The position numbers and the translations under genes are program-made. Below are positions 1-8,811 of a DNA stretch of 64,000 nt, in pieces (within the stretch, counting starts at the first letter, position 1; every line of letters starts with the position of its first letter). Origin of the DNA: Candidatus Nanopelagicus hibericus (GTDB lineage: Bacteria; Actinomycetota; Actinomycetes; Nanopelagicales; Nanopelagicaceae); contig NZ_CP016771.1 of assembly GCF_002288005.1 (NCBI RefSeq), forward strand, positions 186,001 to 250,000, given 5' to 3'. The notes under the pieces were generated by a model. The model searched no databases. It saw nothing but the letters and a program-made list of their open reading frames with translations, and was not told where the DNA came from.

Positions 1-126
1 TGTGGCCGATGTCGACAACTACTTTTTGAACATGGCGGAAATGAAATGTTATTCATGACTCCAGAGGGTCCAAAACCGATGTCGTACTTACTTCCATGGG
101 GGTTTGGTCCAGAGGATCTTAAATGA
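1..126 (+). CDS. cdd: cytidine deaminase, C-terminal end (partial)
   Basis: The window opens inside a reading frame starting CGRCRQLLFE and ending at a TGA at 124-126. The CGxCRQ stretch matches the second zinc-binding motif of cytidine deaminases (PCGxCRQ), which deaminate cytidine and deoxycytidine to uridine and deoxyuridine. About 41 residues are visible; the catalytic HAE motif lies upstream of the window. The stop overlaps the deoA start as ATGA, so the two are translationally coupled. The order cdd-deoA-add is the one found in mycobacteria and many other actinobacteria, which supports the call. Confidence 0.85.
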   Translation, partial: CGRCRQLLFEHGGNEMLFMTPEGPKPMSYLLPWGFGPEDLK

Positions 127-1418
127 GTGAAAGATTTGCCGCAGTTGAGATTATCTCAGCAAAGCGAGACAAACTTGAGTTAAGTAATGAGCAAATCGAG
201 TGGACAGTCGATGCCTACACTCGAGGTGTAGTAGCTGATGAACAAATGTCTTCTTTATTAATGGCGATATTGCTAAACGGAATGAATGATCGCGAAATTT
301 CTAAATGGACCGATGCCATGATTGCCAGTGGTGAAAAAATGAATTGGTCGATGCTTGACCGACTAACAGTTGATAAACACTCAACTGGTGGAGTTGGCGA
401 TAAAATCACACTACCACTTGCACCTTTGGTTGCTGCCTGTGGTGCTGCGGTGCCGCAATTATCAGGTAGAGGATTAGGACATACTGGGGGCACTTTAGAC
501 AAGTTGGAATCGATTAAAGGTTGGAAAGCAAATCTCTCCAATACAGAAATGTTAAAAGTAATACAAGAATGTGGCGCAGTTATATGTGCTGCTGGCGCAG
601 GACTGGCACCAGCTGATAAAAAACTTTACGCCCTGCGTGATGTAACTGGAACTGTGGAAGCAATTCCATTGATTGCTTCATCAATTATGAGTAAGAAAAT
701 TGCTGAGGGAACAAGTGCATTGGTGCTTGATGTAAAAACTGGTTCCGGGGCGTTTATGAGTGACCCGAAGAATTCAGCCCTACTTGCAAGAACAATGGTT
801 AATTTGGGTAATGCAGCAGGTGTTAAAACTCGGGCACTTGTTACCGCCATGGATGTCCCCCTTGGTTTGACGGTAGGAAACGCATTAGAAATAAGAGAAA
901 CCCTCGAAGTTTTAGCAGGTGGTGGGCCCAGTGATGTTGTGGAGCTAACACTTTTACTTGCAAATGAGATGCTTGACGCAGTTGGAATTAAGCCAAAGGT
1001 TTCACCAGCAGATGCACTTAAAAATGGAATGGCAATGGATGTTTGGCGCAAGATGATTTCTGCTCAAGGTGGGGACAACGATGCTGCCCTTGCAGTGGCA
1101 AGAGAGAAGACTGAAATTAAAGCCACTGCATCTGGAAAGTTATTGAGTATGGATGCCAAAAAGATTGGCGTTGCAGCATGGCGATTAGGTGCAGGTAGGC
1201 AAAAACAAGGTGAGGCCGTGCAGGCTGGAGCTGGAATTGAAATTCATGCAAAGCCAGGTGATTTAGTAGTTAAGGATCAAACTATTCTTACATTGCATAC
1301 TGATGAATCTAATCGATTTGATCGAGCTGTCGAAGCACTTACCGGTAGTTTTTCTATCGGTGGTAAAGATGAAGTGGTTCAGCGATTACCATTAGTAATT
1401 GAAAGAATTGAGGGGTAA
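123..1418 (+). CDS. deoA: thymidine phosphorylase
   Basis: Thymidine phosphorylase (431 aa) splits thymidine or deoxyuridine with phosphate into base and 2-deoxyribose-1-phosphate. The family signature SGRGLGHTGGTLDKLE is present near residue 115, preceded by KHSTGGVGDK, which contributes to the phosphate site; the glycine-rich VKTGSGAFM segment lies near residue 204. Length is normal for the pyrimidine nucleoside phosphorylase family. It overlaps cdd by four bases and add starts directly after its stop, so the three form one salvage operon. Its product feeds the phosphopentomutase-like enzyme and DeoC encoded on the opposite strand downstream. Confidence 0.95.
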   Translation: MSERFAAVEIISAKRDKLELSNEQIEWTVDAYTRGVVADEQMSSLLMAILLNGMNDREISKWTDAMIASGEKMNWSMLDRLTVDKHSTGGVGDKITLPLAPLVAACGAAVPQLSGRGLGHTGGTLDKLESIKGWKANLSNTEMLKVIQECGAVICAAGAGLAPADKKLYALRDVTGTVEAIPLIASSIMSKKIAEGTSALVLDVKTGSGAFMSDPKNSALLARTMVNLGNAAGVKTRALVTAMDVPLGLTVGNALEIRETLEVLAGGGPSDVVELTLLLANEMLDAVGIKPKVSPADALKNGMAMDVWRKMISAQGGDNDAALAVAREKTEIKATASGKLLSMDAKKIGVAAWRLGAGRQKQGEAVQAGAGIEIHAKPGDLVVKDQTILTLHTDESNRFDRAVEALTGSFSIGGKDEVVQRLPLVIERIEG

Positions 1419-2513
1419 GTGTCTTTAACCAACACACCAACAGTTGATCAAATTAAACGGGTGCCTAAAGCGCTACTTCATGATCATTTAGATGGTGGAT
1501 TGCGTCCAGAAACAATTATTGAAATTGCAAACAAAATTGGCTATAAAAAATTACCAACCGATGATCCTAAAAAGCTAGCAGATTGGTTTGAAGAGTCCTG
1601 TAATTCCCACTCTCTAGTTCGCTATCTTGAGACCTTCGCTCACACTATTGCAGTAATGCAAAGTAAGGATGCGATAATCCAAGTTGCTCGAGAGTGCGCA
1701 ATAGATTTGGCAAGAGATGGTGTGGTTTATGCAGAGGTACGAGGAGCACCGGAGTTATTTACAGAGCAAGGATTGAGCTTAGATCAGGTAATAGATGCAA
1801 CTAATGAGGGATATAAGCAAGGAGTGGCTGAGGCTGCGAAAGAGGGTAACAAAATAAGAGTCGAGTCATTACTTTGTGGCATGCGCCAAAACAATAGATC
1901 ACAAGAGGTTGCGCAGGCTGCCGTTAAATACCGCAACAAAGGAGTGGTTGGTTTTGATATTGCAGGTCCTGAGGATGGGTATCCACCAACTAATCAATTA
2001 GAGACTTTTTCATATTTGCGTAAAGAAAATGCTCACTTCACTATCCATGCGGGTGAGGCTTATGGATTACCTTCAATCTGGGAGGCAATTCAAATTTGTG
2101 GAGCAGAGCGATTAGGGCATGGTGTTCGCATTATTGATGATATTGATTTCTCCAGTGACACACCAAAATTAGGCCCACTCGCTTCATATGTAAGAGATCG
2201 AAGGATTCCACTTGAACTTTGCCCCACCTCAAATCTGCAAACTGGCGCAGCTAAAACTTACGCTGAACATCCAATAGGTAAGTTAGCAAAACTACGTTTT
2301 CGAGTTACCTTAAATACTGATAATCGCCTAATGAGTAATACCTCTATGACTCATGAGATGAGTCAATGTGTGAATTCATTTGAATGGAAATTTGCGGATT
2401 TACAAAGAGTGACAGTTAATGCACTAAAAAGTGCCTTTATTCCATTTGAAGAGCGGTTAGAAATAATTGAAAAGGTTGTTAAGCCAGCCTACACAAAAAT
2501 ATCTGCCGAATAA
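1419..2513 (+). CDS. add: adenosine deaminase
   Basis: Adenosine deaminase (364 aa) converts adenosine and deoxyadenosine to inosine and deoxyinosine, substrates for PunA. Metal and catalytic motifs are visible: HDHLDGG near residue 21 (HxH zinc ligands), HAGE near 211, GHGVR near 234 and NTDN near 300. The start is a GTG directly after the deoA stop, with GAGGGG just upstream as ribosome binding site. It is the last gene of the cdd-deoA-add operon and is convergent with the aldehyde dehydrogenase genes, with only three bases between stops. Confidence 0.94.
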   Translation: MSLTNTPTVDQIKRVPKALLHDHLDGGLRPETIIEIANKIGYKKLPTDDPKKLADWFEESCNSHSLVRYLETFAHTIAVMQSKDAIIQVARECAIDLARDGVVYAEVRGAPELFTEQGLSLDQVIDATNEGYKQGVAEAAKEGNKIRVESLLCGMRQNNRSQEVAQAAVKYRNKGVVGFDIAGPEDGYPPTNQLETFSYLRKENAHFTIHAGEAYGLPSIWEAIQICGAERLGHGVRIIDDIDFSSDTPKLGPLASYVRDRRIPLELCPTSNLQTGAAKTYAEHPIGKLAKLRFRVTLNTDNRLMSNTSMTHEMSQCVNSFEWKFADLQRVTVNALKSAFIPFEERLEIIEKVVKPAYTKISAE

Positions 2514-2516
2514 TAT

Positions 2517-3359
2517 TTAAATTCCAATTGGATGCCAGATAGTTTTGTGCTCCATAAAGCTTAAAATTCTCTCTGGGCTATTTGCAGTAGCAAAGCGGTG
2601 AATTCGCTTTAAGTTATCAGCCCCGACAAGTTTTAATTCTTCCTCTTGCTTCTTGCTTAAACCAGCAACATCGACACCATCAATCTCCATATGAGAGCCG
2701 ACCCAAGGGGCTAGCTCTGAAGATTTGCCAGTCAAGATGTTTACTACACCAGCAGGAAGATCACTGGTTGCTAGCACTTCACCTAGAGTTATTGCAGAAA
2801 GTGGATAACTCTCACTTGCAATTACCACAGCGCTGTTACCAGCAGCTATTACTGGTGCCAAAGTCCTGACAACTCCAAGTAAGGATGGCTTACTTTCGGC
2901 GAAGACTGCTACAACACCTAACGCTTCGGGTGTAGTGAAGTTATAAAACGGACCAGAGACTTGATTTTGTGATCCAGAGATTGAAAATAATTTATCACAC
3001 CAGCCTGAATACCAAACCCAAGTATCTATCGCCTCATCAACTTGCAGCTTGGCAACTTTGTTACTTACTCCCTCCAATAAACAAATCTCATCCGCAAATT
3101 GTTCACTTCGGCCCTGCATAATTTCAGCAATTCGGTAGAGGATTTGACCACGATTGAAAGCAGTTGCATTCGCCCAGCCACTTACTGCAGATTTAGCTGC
3201 AACAACAGCATCTCTAAGATCTTTTCTAGATGCTTGGGCTGGGTTTGCAATAAATTTCTTATTTGCACCCTTTATCTCGTACACCCGCCCAGATTCACTT
3301 CTTGGAAAGGCGCCACCAATAAACAACTTATAGGTTTTATTTACATCGATGCGACTCAT
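2517..3359 (-). CDS. half-length aldehyde dehydrogenase-family protein, probably non-catalytic
   Basis: This 280-aa protein aligns with the N-terminal half of aldehyde dehydrogenases: LFIGGAF near residue 12, the APVIAAGNSAVVIASE cofactor-fold stretch near 167, and LPAGVVNILTG near 196. It then stops matching: there is no ELGGK segment and no catalytic Cys/Glu pair, and it ends in a different tail (FMEHKTIWHPIGI). It overlaps the full-length dehydrogenase by four bases (ATGA) and lies last in the deo operon. I recall similar half-length proteins beside deoC in other actinobacteria, so it may be a conserved non-catalytic partner rather than decay. That role is inference. Confidence 0.75.
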   Translation of the reverse strand: MSRIDVNKTYKLFIGGAFPRSESGRVYEIKGANKKFIANPAQASRKDLRDAVVAAKSAVSGWANATAFNRGQILYRIAEIMQGRSEQFADEICLLEGVSNKVAKLQVDEAIDTWVWYSGWCDKLFSISGSQNQVSGPFYNFTTPEALGVVAVFAESKPSLLGVVRTLAPVIAAGNSAVVIASESYPLSAITLGEVLATSDLPAGVVNILTGKSSELAPWVGSHMEIDGVDVAGLSKKQEEELKLVGADNLKRIHRFATANSPERILSFMEHKTIWHPIGI

Positions 3360-4810
3360 TTACTTGCCTTCACATCAGATTTTAGATAACCGGACAAACC
3401 ATGCCTGCCACCTTCACGGCCCCAGCCAGATTCTTTGTAACCACCAAATGGACTAGCAGGGTCAAATTTATTAAATGTGTTGCTCCAGATAACTCCAGCT
3501 TTCAATTGTTTTGCAGCCCAAAGCACCTTTGCACCTTTATCACTCCAAATACCAGCAGATAAGCCGTACATAGTGTTGTTTGCTTTTTCAATTCCTTCAG
3601 CGGGTGTTCTAAAAGTAAGTACAGATAAAACCGGACCAAAAATTTCCTCTCGAGCAATGCGATGAGATTGTGATACACCAGTAAAAATCGTTGGTGGATA
3701 CCAATATCCCTTACTAGGCAATTTACATTCAGGTGACCACCTGTTTGCCCCCTCTGCATCACCACTCTTTGAAATCTCATGAATTCGCTTCAACTGCTCC
3801 TTTGAATTAATAGCACCCAAGTCAGTGTTCTTATCCATTGGATCCCCAATTCGAATCAAACTCATTCGCGCCTTAAGCTTTTCCAAGATTTCATCAGCAA
3901 CATTTTCCTGCACTAATAATCTAGAGCCAGCGCAGCACACATGGCCTTGATTAAAGAAAATTCCATTAACTATTCCCTCCACCGCCTCATCAATAGCCGC
4001 ATCTTCAAAGATTAGATTTGCTGCTTTGCCACCAAGCTCCAATGTGGCACTTTTATTGGTAGCAGATATGGATCTGGCGATTGCTTTGCCAACCTCGGTT
4101 GAGCCGGTAAATGCAATTTTGTTTATATCTGGGTGATTGACCAGCGCAGCACCAGTAATACCATCGCCAGTGACAATATTTACCACACCATCTGGTAACC
4201 CTGCCTGTTGGCAAACTTGGGCGAACAACAATGCAGTTAGTGGAGTTGTCTCCGCTGGTTTCAGCACAACTGTGTTTCCCGCAGCAAGTGCTGGCGCAAT
4301 CTTCCAAGCGAGCATTAAAAGTGGGAAATTCCACGGAATTATTTGACCAACTACTCCAACTGGTTTTGGCTTGTTGCCAAAGCCTGCGTACTCCAACTTA
4401 TCTGCCCAACCAGCGTGATAAAAAAAGTGCGCAGCTGCGAGTGGGATATCAGTATCTCTAGATTCTCTAATTGGCTTTCCATTATCTAGGGTCTCAACAA
4501 CTGCAAACTCTCTGGCTCGCACTTGCAAGATGCGCGCAATTCGATAAAGATATTTACCACGCTCTTTTGCTGGCGTTTTAGACCAAACTTTTGTAAATGC
4601 CGACCTTGCACTTTTCACAGCCAGGTCAATATCTAATTTATCTGCGTATCCAATCTTGGATAGCACCTCTTCGGTTGCAGGATTTATTGTTTCAAAACTT
4701 TTTCCCTTTCGAGGATCAACAAACTTACCTCCGATAAATAGGCCATACGAATCGCTGATATTTGCGATGGCCTTAGATTCAGGTGCGCTGGCATACTCAA
4801 AATTACTCAT
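3356..4810 (-). CDS. NAD(P)-dependent aldehyde dehydrogenase
   Basis: Full-length aldehyde dehydrogenase of 484 aa from the ATG at 4810. An upstream in-frame TTG at 4825 would overlap the deoC stop; AGGAG just before 4810 favours the ATG. Key motifs are IPWNFPLLM near 158, the GSTEVGKAI nucleotide-binding turn near 236, ELGGK with the general base Glu near 259, and QGHVCCAGSR with the nucleophilic Cys near 292. Coupled to deoC, it plausibly oxidises the acetaldehyde released by the aldolase to acetate. The exact substrate cannot be read from sequence. Confidence 0.88.
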   Translation of the reverse strand: MSNFEYASAPESKAIANISDSYGLFIGGKFVDPRKGKSFETINPATEEVLSKIGYADKLDIDLAVKSARSAFTKVWSKTPAKERGKYLYRIARILQVRAREFAVVETLDNGKPIRESRDTDIPLAAAHFFYHAGWADKLEYAGFGNKPKPVGVVGQIIPWNFPLLMLAWKIAPALAAGNTVVLKPAETTPLTALLFAQVCQQAGLPDGVVNIVTGDGITGAALVNHPDINKIAFTGSTEVGKAIARSISATNKSATLELGGKAANLIFEDAAIDEAVEGIVNGIFFNQGHVCCAGSRLLVQENVADEILEKLKARMSLIRIGDPMDKNTDLGAINSKEQLKRIHEISKSGDAEGANRWSPECKLPSKGYWYPPTIFTGVSQSHRIAREEIFGPVLSVLTFRTPAEGIEKANNTMYGLSAGIWSDKGAKVLWAAKQLKAGVIWSNTFNKFDPASPFGGYKESGWGREGGRHGLSGYLKSDVKASK

Positions 4811-4817
4811 AGCGCTC

Positions 4818-5753
4818 CTAATCAACAGTTACGTAGTTGGCACCAGCGTAGTACCCCGTACGCAACTTCATCCGCTGCATAAGTAAATCATTTAACAATG
4901 CACTCGCACCAATTCGAAAAAGTGATGGTTTAAGCCACTCAGATCCTGCAGTTTCATTTACGAGGACAAGCTGCTTGATTGCATCCTTTGTGGTTCGAAT
5001 TCCACCCGCTGGTTTCACACCAATTCTGGTGCCAGTTAAGGCAAAGTAATCTCGCACCGCCTCTAACATCACCAGCACAACAGGAGCGGTAGCGGCAGGT
5101 GCAACCTTTCCAGTGCTAGTTTTGATGAAATCGGCTCCAGCCAACATCGCAAGGTAGGAGGCCTTTCTTACATTGTCATAAGTAACTAATTCACCAGTTT
5201 CTAAAATCACTTTTAAATGTGCCTTATTTCCACAAATTTGCTTAATGTTTTTAATCTCTTCAAAAACCTCACCCAATTTTCCTGAAAGAAATGCGCCTCT
5301 ATCAATCACCATATCAATTTCATTTGCACCTGCAGCTAATGCATCTTGAGTATCAATCTTTTTTACCGCAATAGATGCTCTGCCTGATGGAAATGCAGTA
5401 GCAACAGCAGCTACTGGTATATCTCTACCGCCAATTGCATCTAATTCAGCACGAGCGATTTTTACCATATCGTTGTAAACACAAATTGCACCAACTGATG
5501 GCACTGTCAAATCACTTGGATCTGGTCTTACCGCTTTAGCGCAGAGTGCTTTCACCTTTCCAGGAGAATCTGCTCCTTCTAAGGTTGTTAAATCAACCAT
5601 GCTAATTGCAGTATCTATTGCCCAAGCTTTACTGGTGGTTTTAATACTTCTGGTGGCCAACATTCCCGCACGTGCTTCTGCTCCGACCTGATCGACGGGT
5701 GGCAAATCTGCTAAAAACTTTTTTAATGAGCTTTCACTACCGTCAATAATCAT
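4818..5753 (-). CDS. deoC: deoxyribose-phosphate aldolase
   Basis: DeoC (311 aa) cleaves 2-deoxyribose-5-phosphate to glyceraldehyde-3-phosphate and acetaldehyde. The Schiff-base lysine is K211 in DFIKTSTGK, and the second active-site lysine is K247 in GVKPAGGIRT; the central EIDMVIDRG segment is also typical. It is longer than the E. coli enzyme because of an N-terminal extension of about 40 residues, as in actinobacterial homologues. Its ATG overlaps the stop of the upstream phosphomutase as ATGA, and the aldehyde dehydrogenase follows after seven bases. Confidence 0.94.
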   Translation of the reverse strand: MIIDGSESSLKKFLADLPPVDQVGAEARAGMLATRSIKTTSKAWAIDTAISMVDLTTLEGADSPGKVKALCAKAVRPDPSDLTVPSVGAICVYNDMVKIARAELDAIGGRDIPVAAVATAFPSGRASIAVKKIDTQDALAAGANEIDMVIDRGAFLSGKLGEVFEEIKNIKQICGNKAHLKVILETGELVTYDNVRKASYLAMLAGADFIKTSTGKVAPAATAPVVLVMLEAVRDYFALTGTRIGVKPAGGIRTTKDAIKQLVLVNETAGSEWLKPSLFRIGASALLNDLLMQRMKLRTGYYAGANYVTVD

Positions 5754-7363
5754 ATGAGAACTTTAGTCAAAGCTGCCTTGATTTGCGAGATCAATAAATT
5801 TGCCTCATTTTTGCTCCTACACACAACCTCTATGTAGCACTTTAATTTAGGTTCAGTGCCACTAGGTCGAATGATTACCCTAATTTGATCTTTATAACTC
5901 AACCTAATACCTATTGATGGCATGGTTTTCGAACTACTTAAATCTTCACTTTTTTCAAGTGGGTATCCAGAAAGTTCTGCGGGTGGATTATTTTTTACTT
6001 TAGTAAGTAAATTATCAATTTCTTTTAAGTCAGTAAATCGTATTGATATCTGATCAGTTAAATGAAATCCGTACTCCTCACCAATTTTATCAAGGTAATC
6101 TGTTAAGGAGACTCCCTTTTCTTTTAACTCTCCAACTAATTGAGCAATTATCACTGCAGCGCTAATTCCATCCTTGTCATTTACAACTTTTGGATCAACA
6201 CAGTAACCCAGAGCTTCTTCATATCCGAACAAAAGTTCATCGATCTTTGAGATCCATTTGAAGCCTGTCAGAGTTTCTGCAAAAACTAATTTATGTTTGC
6301 TAGCAATTTTTCCGAGCAATGATGAAGAAACCAAAGAGTTTGCAATTGCTGAGTTTGGTAATTTATTTCTCTGGATTAAGTAATTGCCTAAAATAACCCC
6401 CACCTCATCACCTCTGAGCATTCGCCAACCAGTTTCGCCATCATTTATCGCGATTGCACACCGATCAGCATCAGGATCATTTGCAATGACTAGATCTGCA
6501 TCCAGTTTTCTTGCATACTCTAGAGAAAGATCTATAGCGCCTGGCTCCTCTGGATTTGGGAATGGGGTAGTAGGAAAATCTGCATCTGGTTCTGCTTGCT
6601 CTTTAACAATTGTCGGAGTAGCAAACTTTGCCTCATTAAATACCTTTAAGAAGATCTCTGCACCAACACCATGCAAAGGTGTATAGATAATTTTTAAGTT
6701 ATTTGGTTTGCTAATCAGCTTTGCAACTGATTGCACATAATCATTAATTAAAGTTTCATTTACAATTTCATAGTTCTTGGATCTTTTTGGTGAAAGATCT
6801 GCATCTGTTATGTAATTTGAAATTTCTCGGTCAACCGGTGAGATTATTTGTGAACCATTGTATTTAACCCCTTTTAATTGGCCGCCGAGGTAAACCTTGT
6901 AGCCATTATCAGTTGCTGGATTGTGACTAGCAGTGACCATAATGCCCACACCTACTTGCAGTTTATTAACTGCAAATGCAAGTACAGGAGTGGGAAATGC
7001 TCTTGGTAGAACATAGGTTTTAAAACCTGCACCGGCAAATATCTCAGCACTGTCTTGGGCAAAATCATTAGATCCATGACGGGCATCTCGCCCAATTACA
7101 ATCGAAGATAGATTGTTGGCTTTCATAAAACTAACAATTCCGGCTGCAGTTCTACTTACTACTGCTCGATTCATACAAGAGGGGCCGATCCCAATCCTTC
7201 CGCGCAAGCCAGCAGTTCCAAATTGTAGGAATCCGTTAAATGAGCGGGCTATTTCAACTTCATTATTTTCTGCTAGCCATTTACTTAGTTGATTTGCTGT
7301 TTTTTTATCTGGGTCATGATCGATCCACTCTTGAACTTCAATGCGCAACTTATCTGAGATCAC
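5750..7363 (-). CDS. phosphopentomutase-like phosphohexomutase (PGM2/PmmB type)
   Basis: A 537-aa alpha-D-phosphohexomutase superfamily protein with the phosphoserine loop TASHNPATDNGYKVY near residue 143, the metal loop NDPDADRC near 295 and the phosphate-binding loop RPSGTEPKLK near 498. TASHNP followed by NGYKVY marks the PGM2 branch, which includes phosphopentomutases; M. tuberculosis pmmB sits beside deoD in the same way. It therefore most likely isomerises (deoxy)ribose-1-phosphate to the 5-phosphate, linking PunA and DeoA to DeoC. GTG start overlaps the punA stop (GTGA). Glucose or mannose phosphomutase activity is the alternative. Confidence 0.85.
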   Translation of the reverse strand: MISDKLRIEVQEWIDHDPDKKTANQLSKWLAENNEVEIARSFNGFLQFGTAGLRGRIGIGPSCMNRAVVSRTAAGIVSFMKANNLSSIVIGRDARHGSNDFAQDSAEIFAGAGFKTYVLPRAFPTPVLAFAVNKLQVGVGIMVTASHNPATDNGYKVYLGGQLKGVKYNGSQIISPVDREISNYITDADLSPKRSKNYEIVNETLINDYVQSVAKLISKPNNLKIIYTPLHGVGAEIFLKVFNEAKFATPTIVKEQAEPDADFPTTPFPNPEEPGAIDLSLEYARKLDADLVIANDPDADRCAIAINDGETGWRMLRGDEVGVILGNYLIQRNKLPNSAIANSLVSSSLLGKIASKHKLVFAETLTGFKWISKIDELLFGYEEALGYCVDPKVVNDKDGISAAVIIAQLVGELKEKGVSLTDYLDKIGEEYGFHLTDQISIRFTDLKEIDNLLTKVKNNPPAELSGYPLEKSEDLSSSKTMPSIGIRLSYKDQIRVIIRPSGTEPKLKCYIEVVCRSKNEANLLISQIKAALTKVLI

Positions 7364-8169
7364 AACTTAGGCAGGACCTTTGCCAAAAGATTTCCCATGC
7401 GATCTGCAGCAGCTTTTCCAGCAGCAATTACCTCAGCATGATTGAGTTTCTCACCAGTCACACCAGCTGCAGCATTTGTCACTAATGAGATGGCAAGTAT
7501 TTGCGCACCCAGTGCATGAGCTGCAATTGCTTCTGGAACAGTTGACATACCAACTAGATCTGCGCCCATTGTGCGCATCATGCGAATCTCTGCAGGTGTT
7601 TCATAGGATGGGCCACGCCAATGTACATAAACGCCTTCAGCTAGTGAAGGATCCTCAGCCTTAACTATTTCCCGTAATTTCTTGCTATAAAGATCTGTCA
7701 GATCAACAAAGTCTGCACCAATCAAAGGTGATGCTGCGGTTAGTGAAATATGATCCTTTATTAAAACTGGCTGGCCCACTTTGTAATCTAAGTTAATCCC
7801 ACCACAGGCATTTGTTAGGACAATGGTTCGACATCCTGCCTTTACTGCAGTTCTTACTGCATGCGCTACTGGCTCCATTCCTAAACCTTCGTAGAAGTGA
7901 GTTCTACCTAAGAAAACTAGAGCATTAATTTTATTTTCTAATTTATAGGAACGAACTTTGCCACCATGTCCTGCAACAGTAGGAGCTGGAAAGCCGGGTA
8001 ACTCCGTTACCGCGAATTCATGTGTTGGTTTTCCAAGTGCATCGGCAGCTGAAATCCACCCTGAACCCATAACAAGTGCAACATCATGTTTGTCTTTCCC
8101 TGTTATTTTGGCGATCGCTTTGGCGGCTTTTTGCGCTGTGCCGATAGGATCTTTATAAAGCTTGCCCAT
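7360..8169 (-). CDS. punA: purine nucleoside phosphorylase
   Basis: Trimeric-type purine nucleoside phosphorylase (269 aa), splitting (deoxy)inosine and (deoxy)guanosine into base and (deoxy)ribose-1-phosphate. Motifs seen are VMGSGWISAA near 34 (phosphate site), GRTHFYEGL near 88, NACGGIN near 119 and GMSTVPEA with the base-site region near 207. It heads the punA-phosphomutase-deoC-aldehyde dehydrogenase operon, with its own predicted leaderless promoter at 8170-8181, so it need not depend on maf 22 bases upstream. Together with deoA and add this makes a complete route from deoxynucleosides to central carbon. Confidence 0.94.
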   Translation of the reverse strand: MGKLYKDPIGTAQKAAKAIAKITGKDKHDVALVMGSGWISAADALGKPTHEFAVTELPGFPAPTVAGHGGKVRSYKLENKINALVFLGRTHFYEGLGMEPVAHAVRTAVKAGCRTIVLTNACGGINLDYKVGQPVLIKDHISLTAASPLIGADFVDLTDLYSKKLREIVKAEDPSLAEGVYVHWRGPSYETPAEIRMMRTMGADLVGMSTVPEAIAAHALGAQILAISLVTNAAAGVTGEKLNHAEVIAAGKAAADRMGNLLAKVLPKL

Positions 8170-8181
8170 GAGGCAAACTTA
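8170..8181 (-). promoter_or_regulatory. predicted leaderless promoter of punA
   Basis: On the minus strand TAAGTT (8181-8176) is followed by TGCCTC and then the punA ATG at 8169. No Shine-Dalgarno is seen, so transcription probably starts at the ATG. Confidence 0.55.
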
Positions 8182-8191
8182 TCCTAAATAA

Positions 8192-8791
8192 TTACTTATG
8201 TTTTAACTCAGGCCAGCTATAACCCAGGGAGATAATCATTTTCCTTAGTAGCGGCAGTGATAAACCAATAATTCCACTTGGATCACCCTCAATTTTTGTG
8301 ATGAATGCTGAACTTAGTCCATCGAGCGTGAAGCCACCTGCAACTTGTAATGGTTCACCAGAATTAACATAATCTACAATTTCCTCATCACTCATCTGCG
8401 CAAACGTCACTTTGGATGTTGATTTCTCACTTAGCTCAACTCCTTGTTTTAAATCGATTAGGCAATGGCCAGTATGAAGATATCCAGATTGACCACTTAA
8501 CTGTTTGCATCTTTGAATTGCATTCTCTTTAGTTTCTGGTTTACCAAGTGATTTACCCTCAAACTCAAAGGTAGAGTCGCAACCGATAATTAATGAGTTT
8601 GCCGGCGCTATATCTTTCACCGTATGTGCTTTAAGGATTGCTAGCGCAATAACTAATTCAGCAGGGGTCAGTGAAGCAAATTCAGCAGCCTCTTCATTAA
8701 CTCCACTAACAATTACCTTGGGTGTAATTCCAACACTTTCTAGCAGCCTGAGTCTTGATGGTGAGGCGGAGGCAAGAATTAGTTCAATCAT
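8192..8791 (-). CDS. maf: Maf-family nucleotide pyrophosphatase
   Basis: Maf protein (199 aa) hydrolyses non-canonical or methylated NTPs to monophosphates (house-cleaning). The N-terminal LASASPSRLRLL motif holds the conserved substrate-binding SxSxxR, GCDSTFE near 69 holds the active-site Asp, and SLGKP follows at 77. Length is normal. It is divergent from the PurK-like gene with only 20 bases between start codons and lies 22 bases upstream of punA on the same strand. Whether it is the UTP/dTTP or CTP/m7GTP subtype cannot be told by eye. Confidence 0.92.
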   Translation of the reverse strand: MIELILASASPSRLRLLESVGITPKVIVSGVNEEAAEFASLTPAELVIALAILKAHTVKDIAPANSLIIGCDSTFEFEGKSLGKPETKENAIQRCKQLSGQSGYLHTGHCLIDLKQGVELSEKSTSKVTFAQMSDEEIVDYVNSGEPLQVAGGFTLDGLSSAFITKIEGDPSGIIGLSLPLLRKMIISLGYSWPELKHK

Positions 8792-8799
8792 TATGCGGG

Positions 8800-8811
8800 T
8801 AACCTTATTAC
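8800..8811 (+). promoter_or_regulatory. predicted leaderless promoter of the PurK-like gene
   Basis: TAACCT (8800-8805), six bases, then the ATG at 8812. The whole promoter sits within the 20 bases separating this gene from maf. Confidence 0.55.

Noticed and set aside
8792-8811. Leaderless promoter for maf
   Set aside because: The hexamer at the required spacing on the minus strand is GTTACC, which does not match TANNNT.
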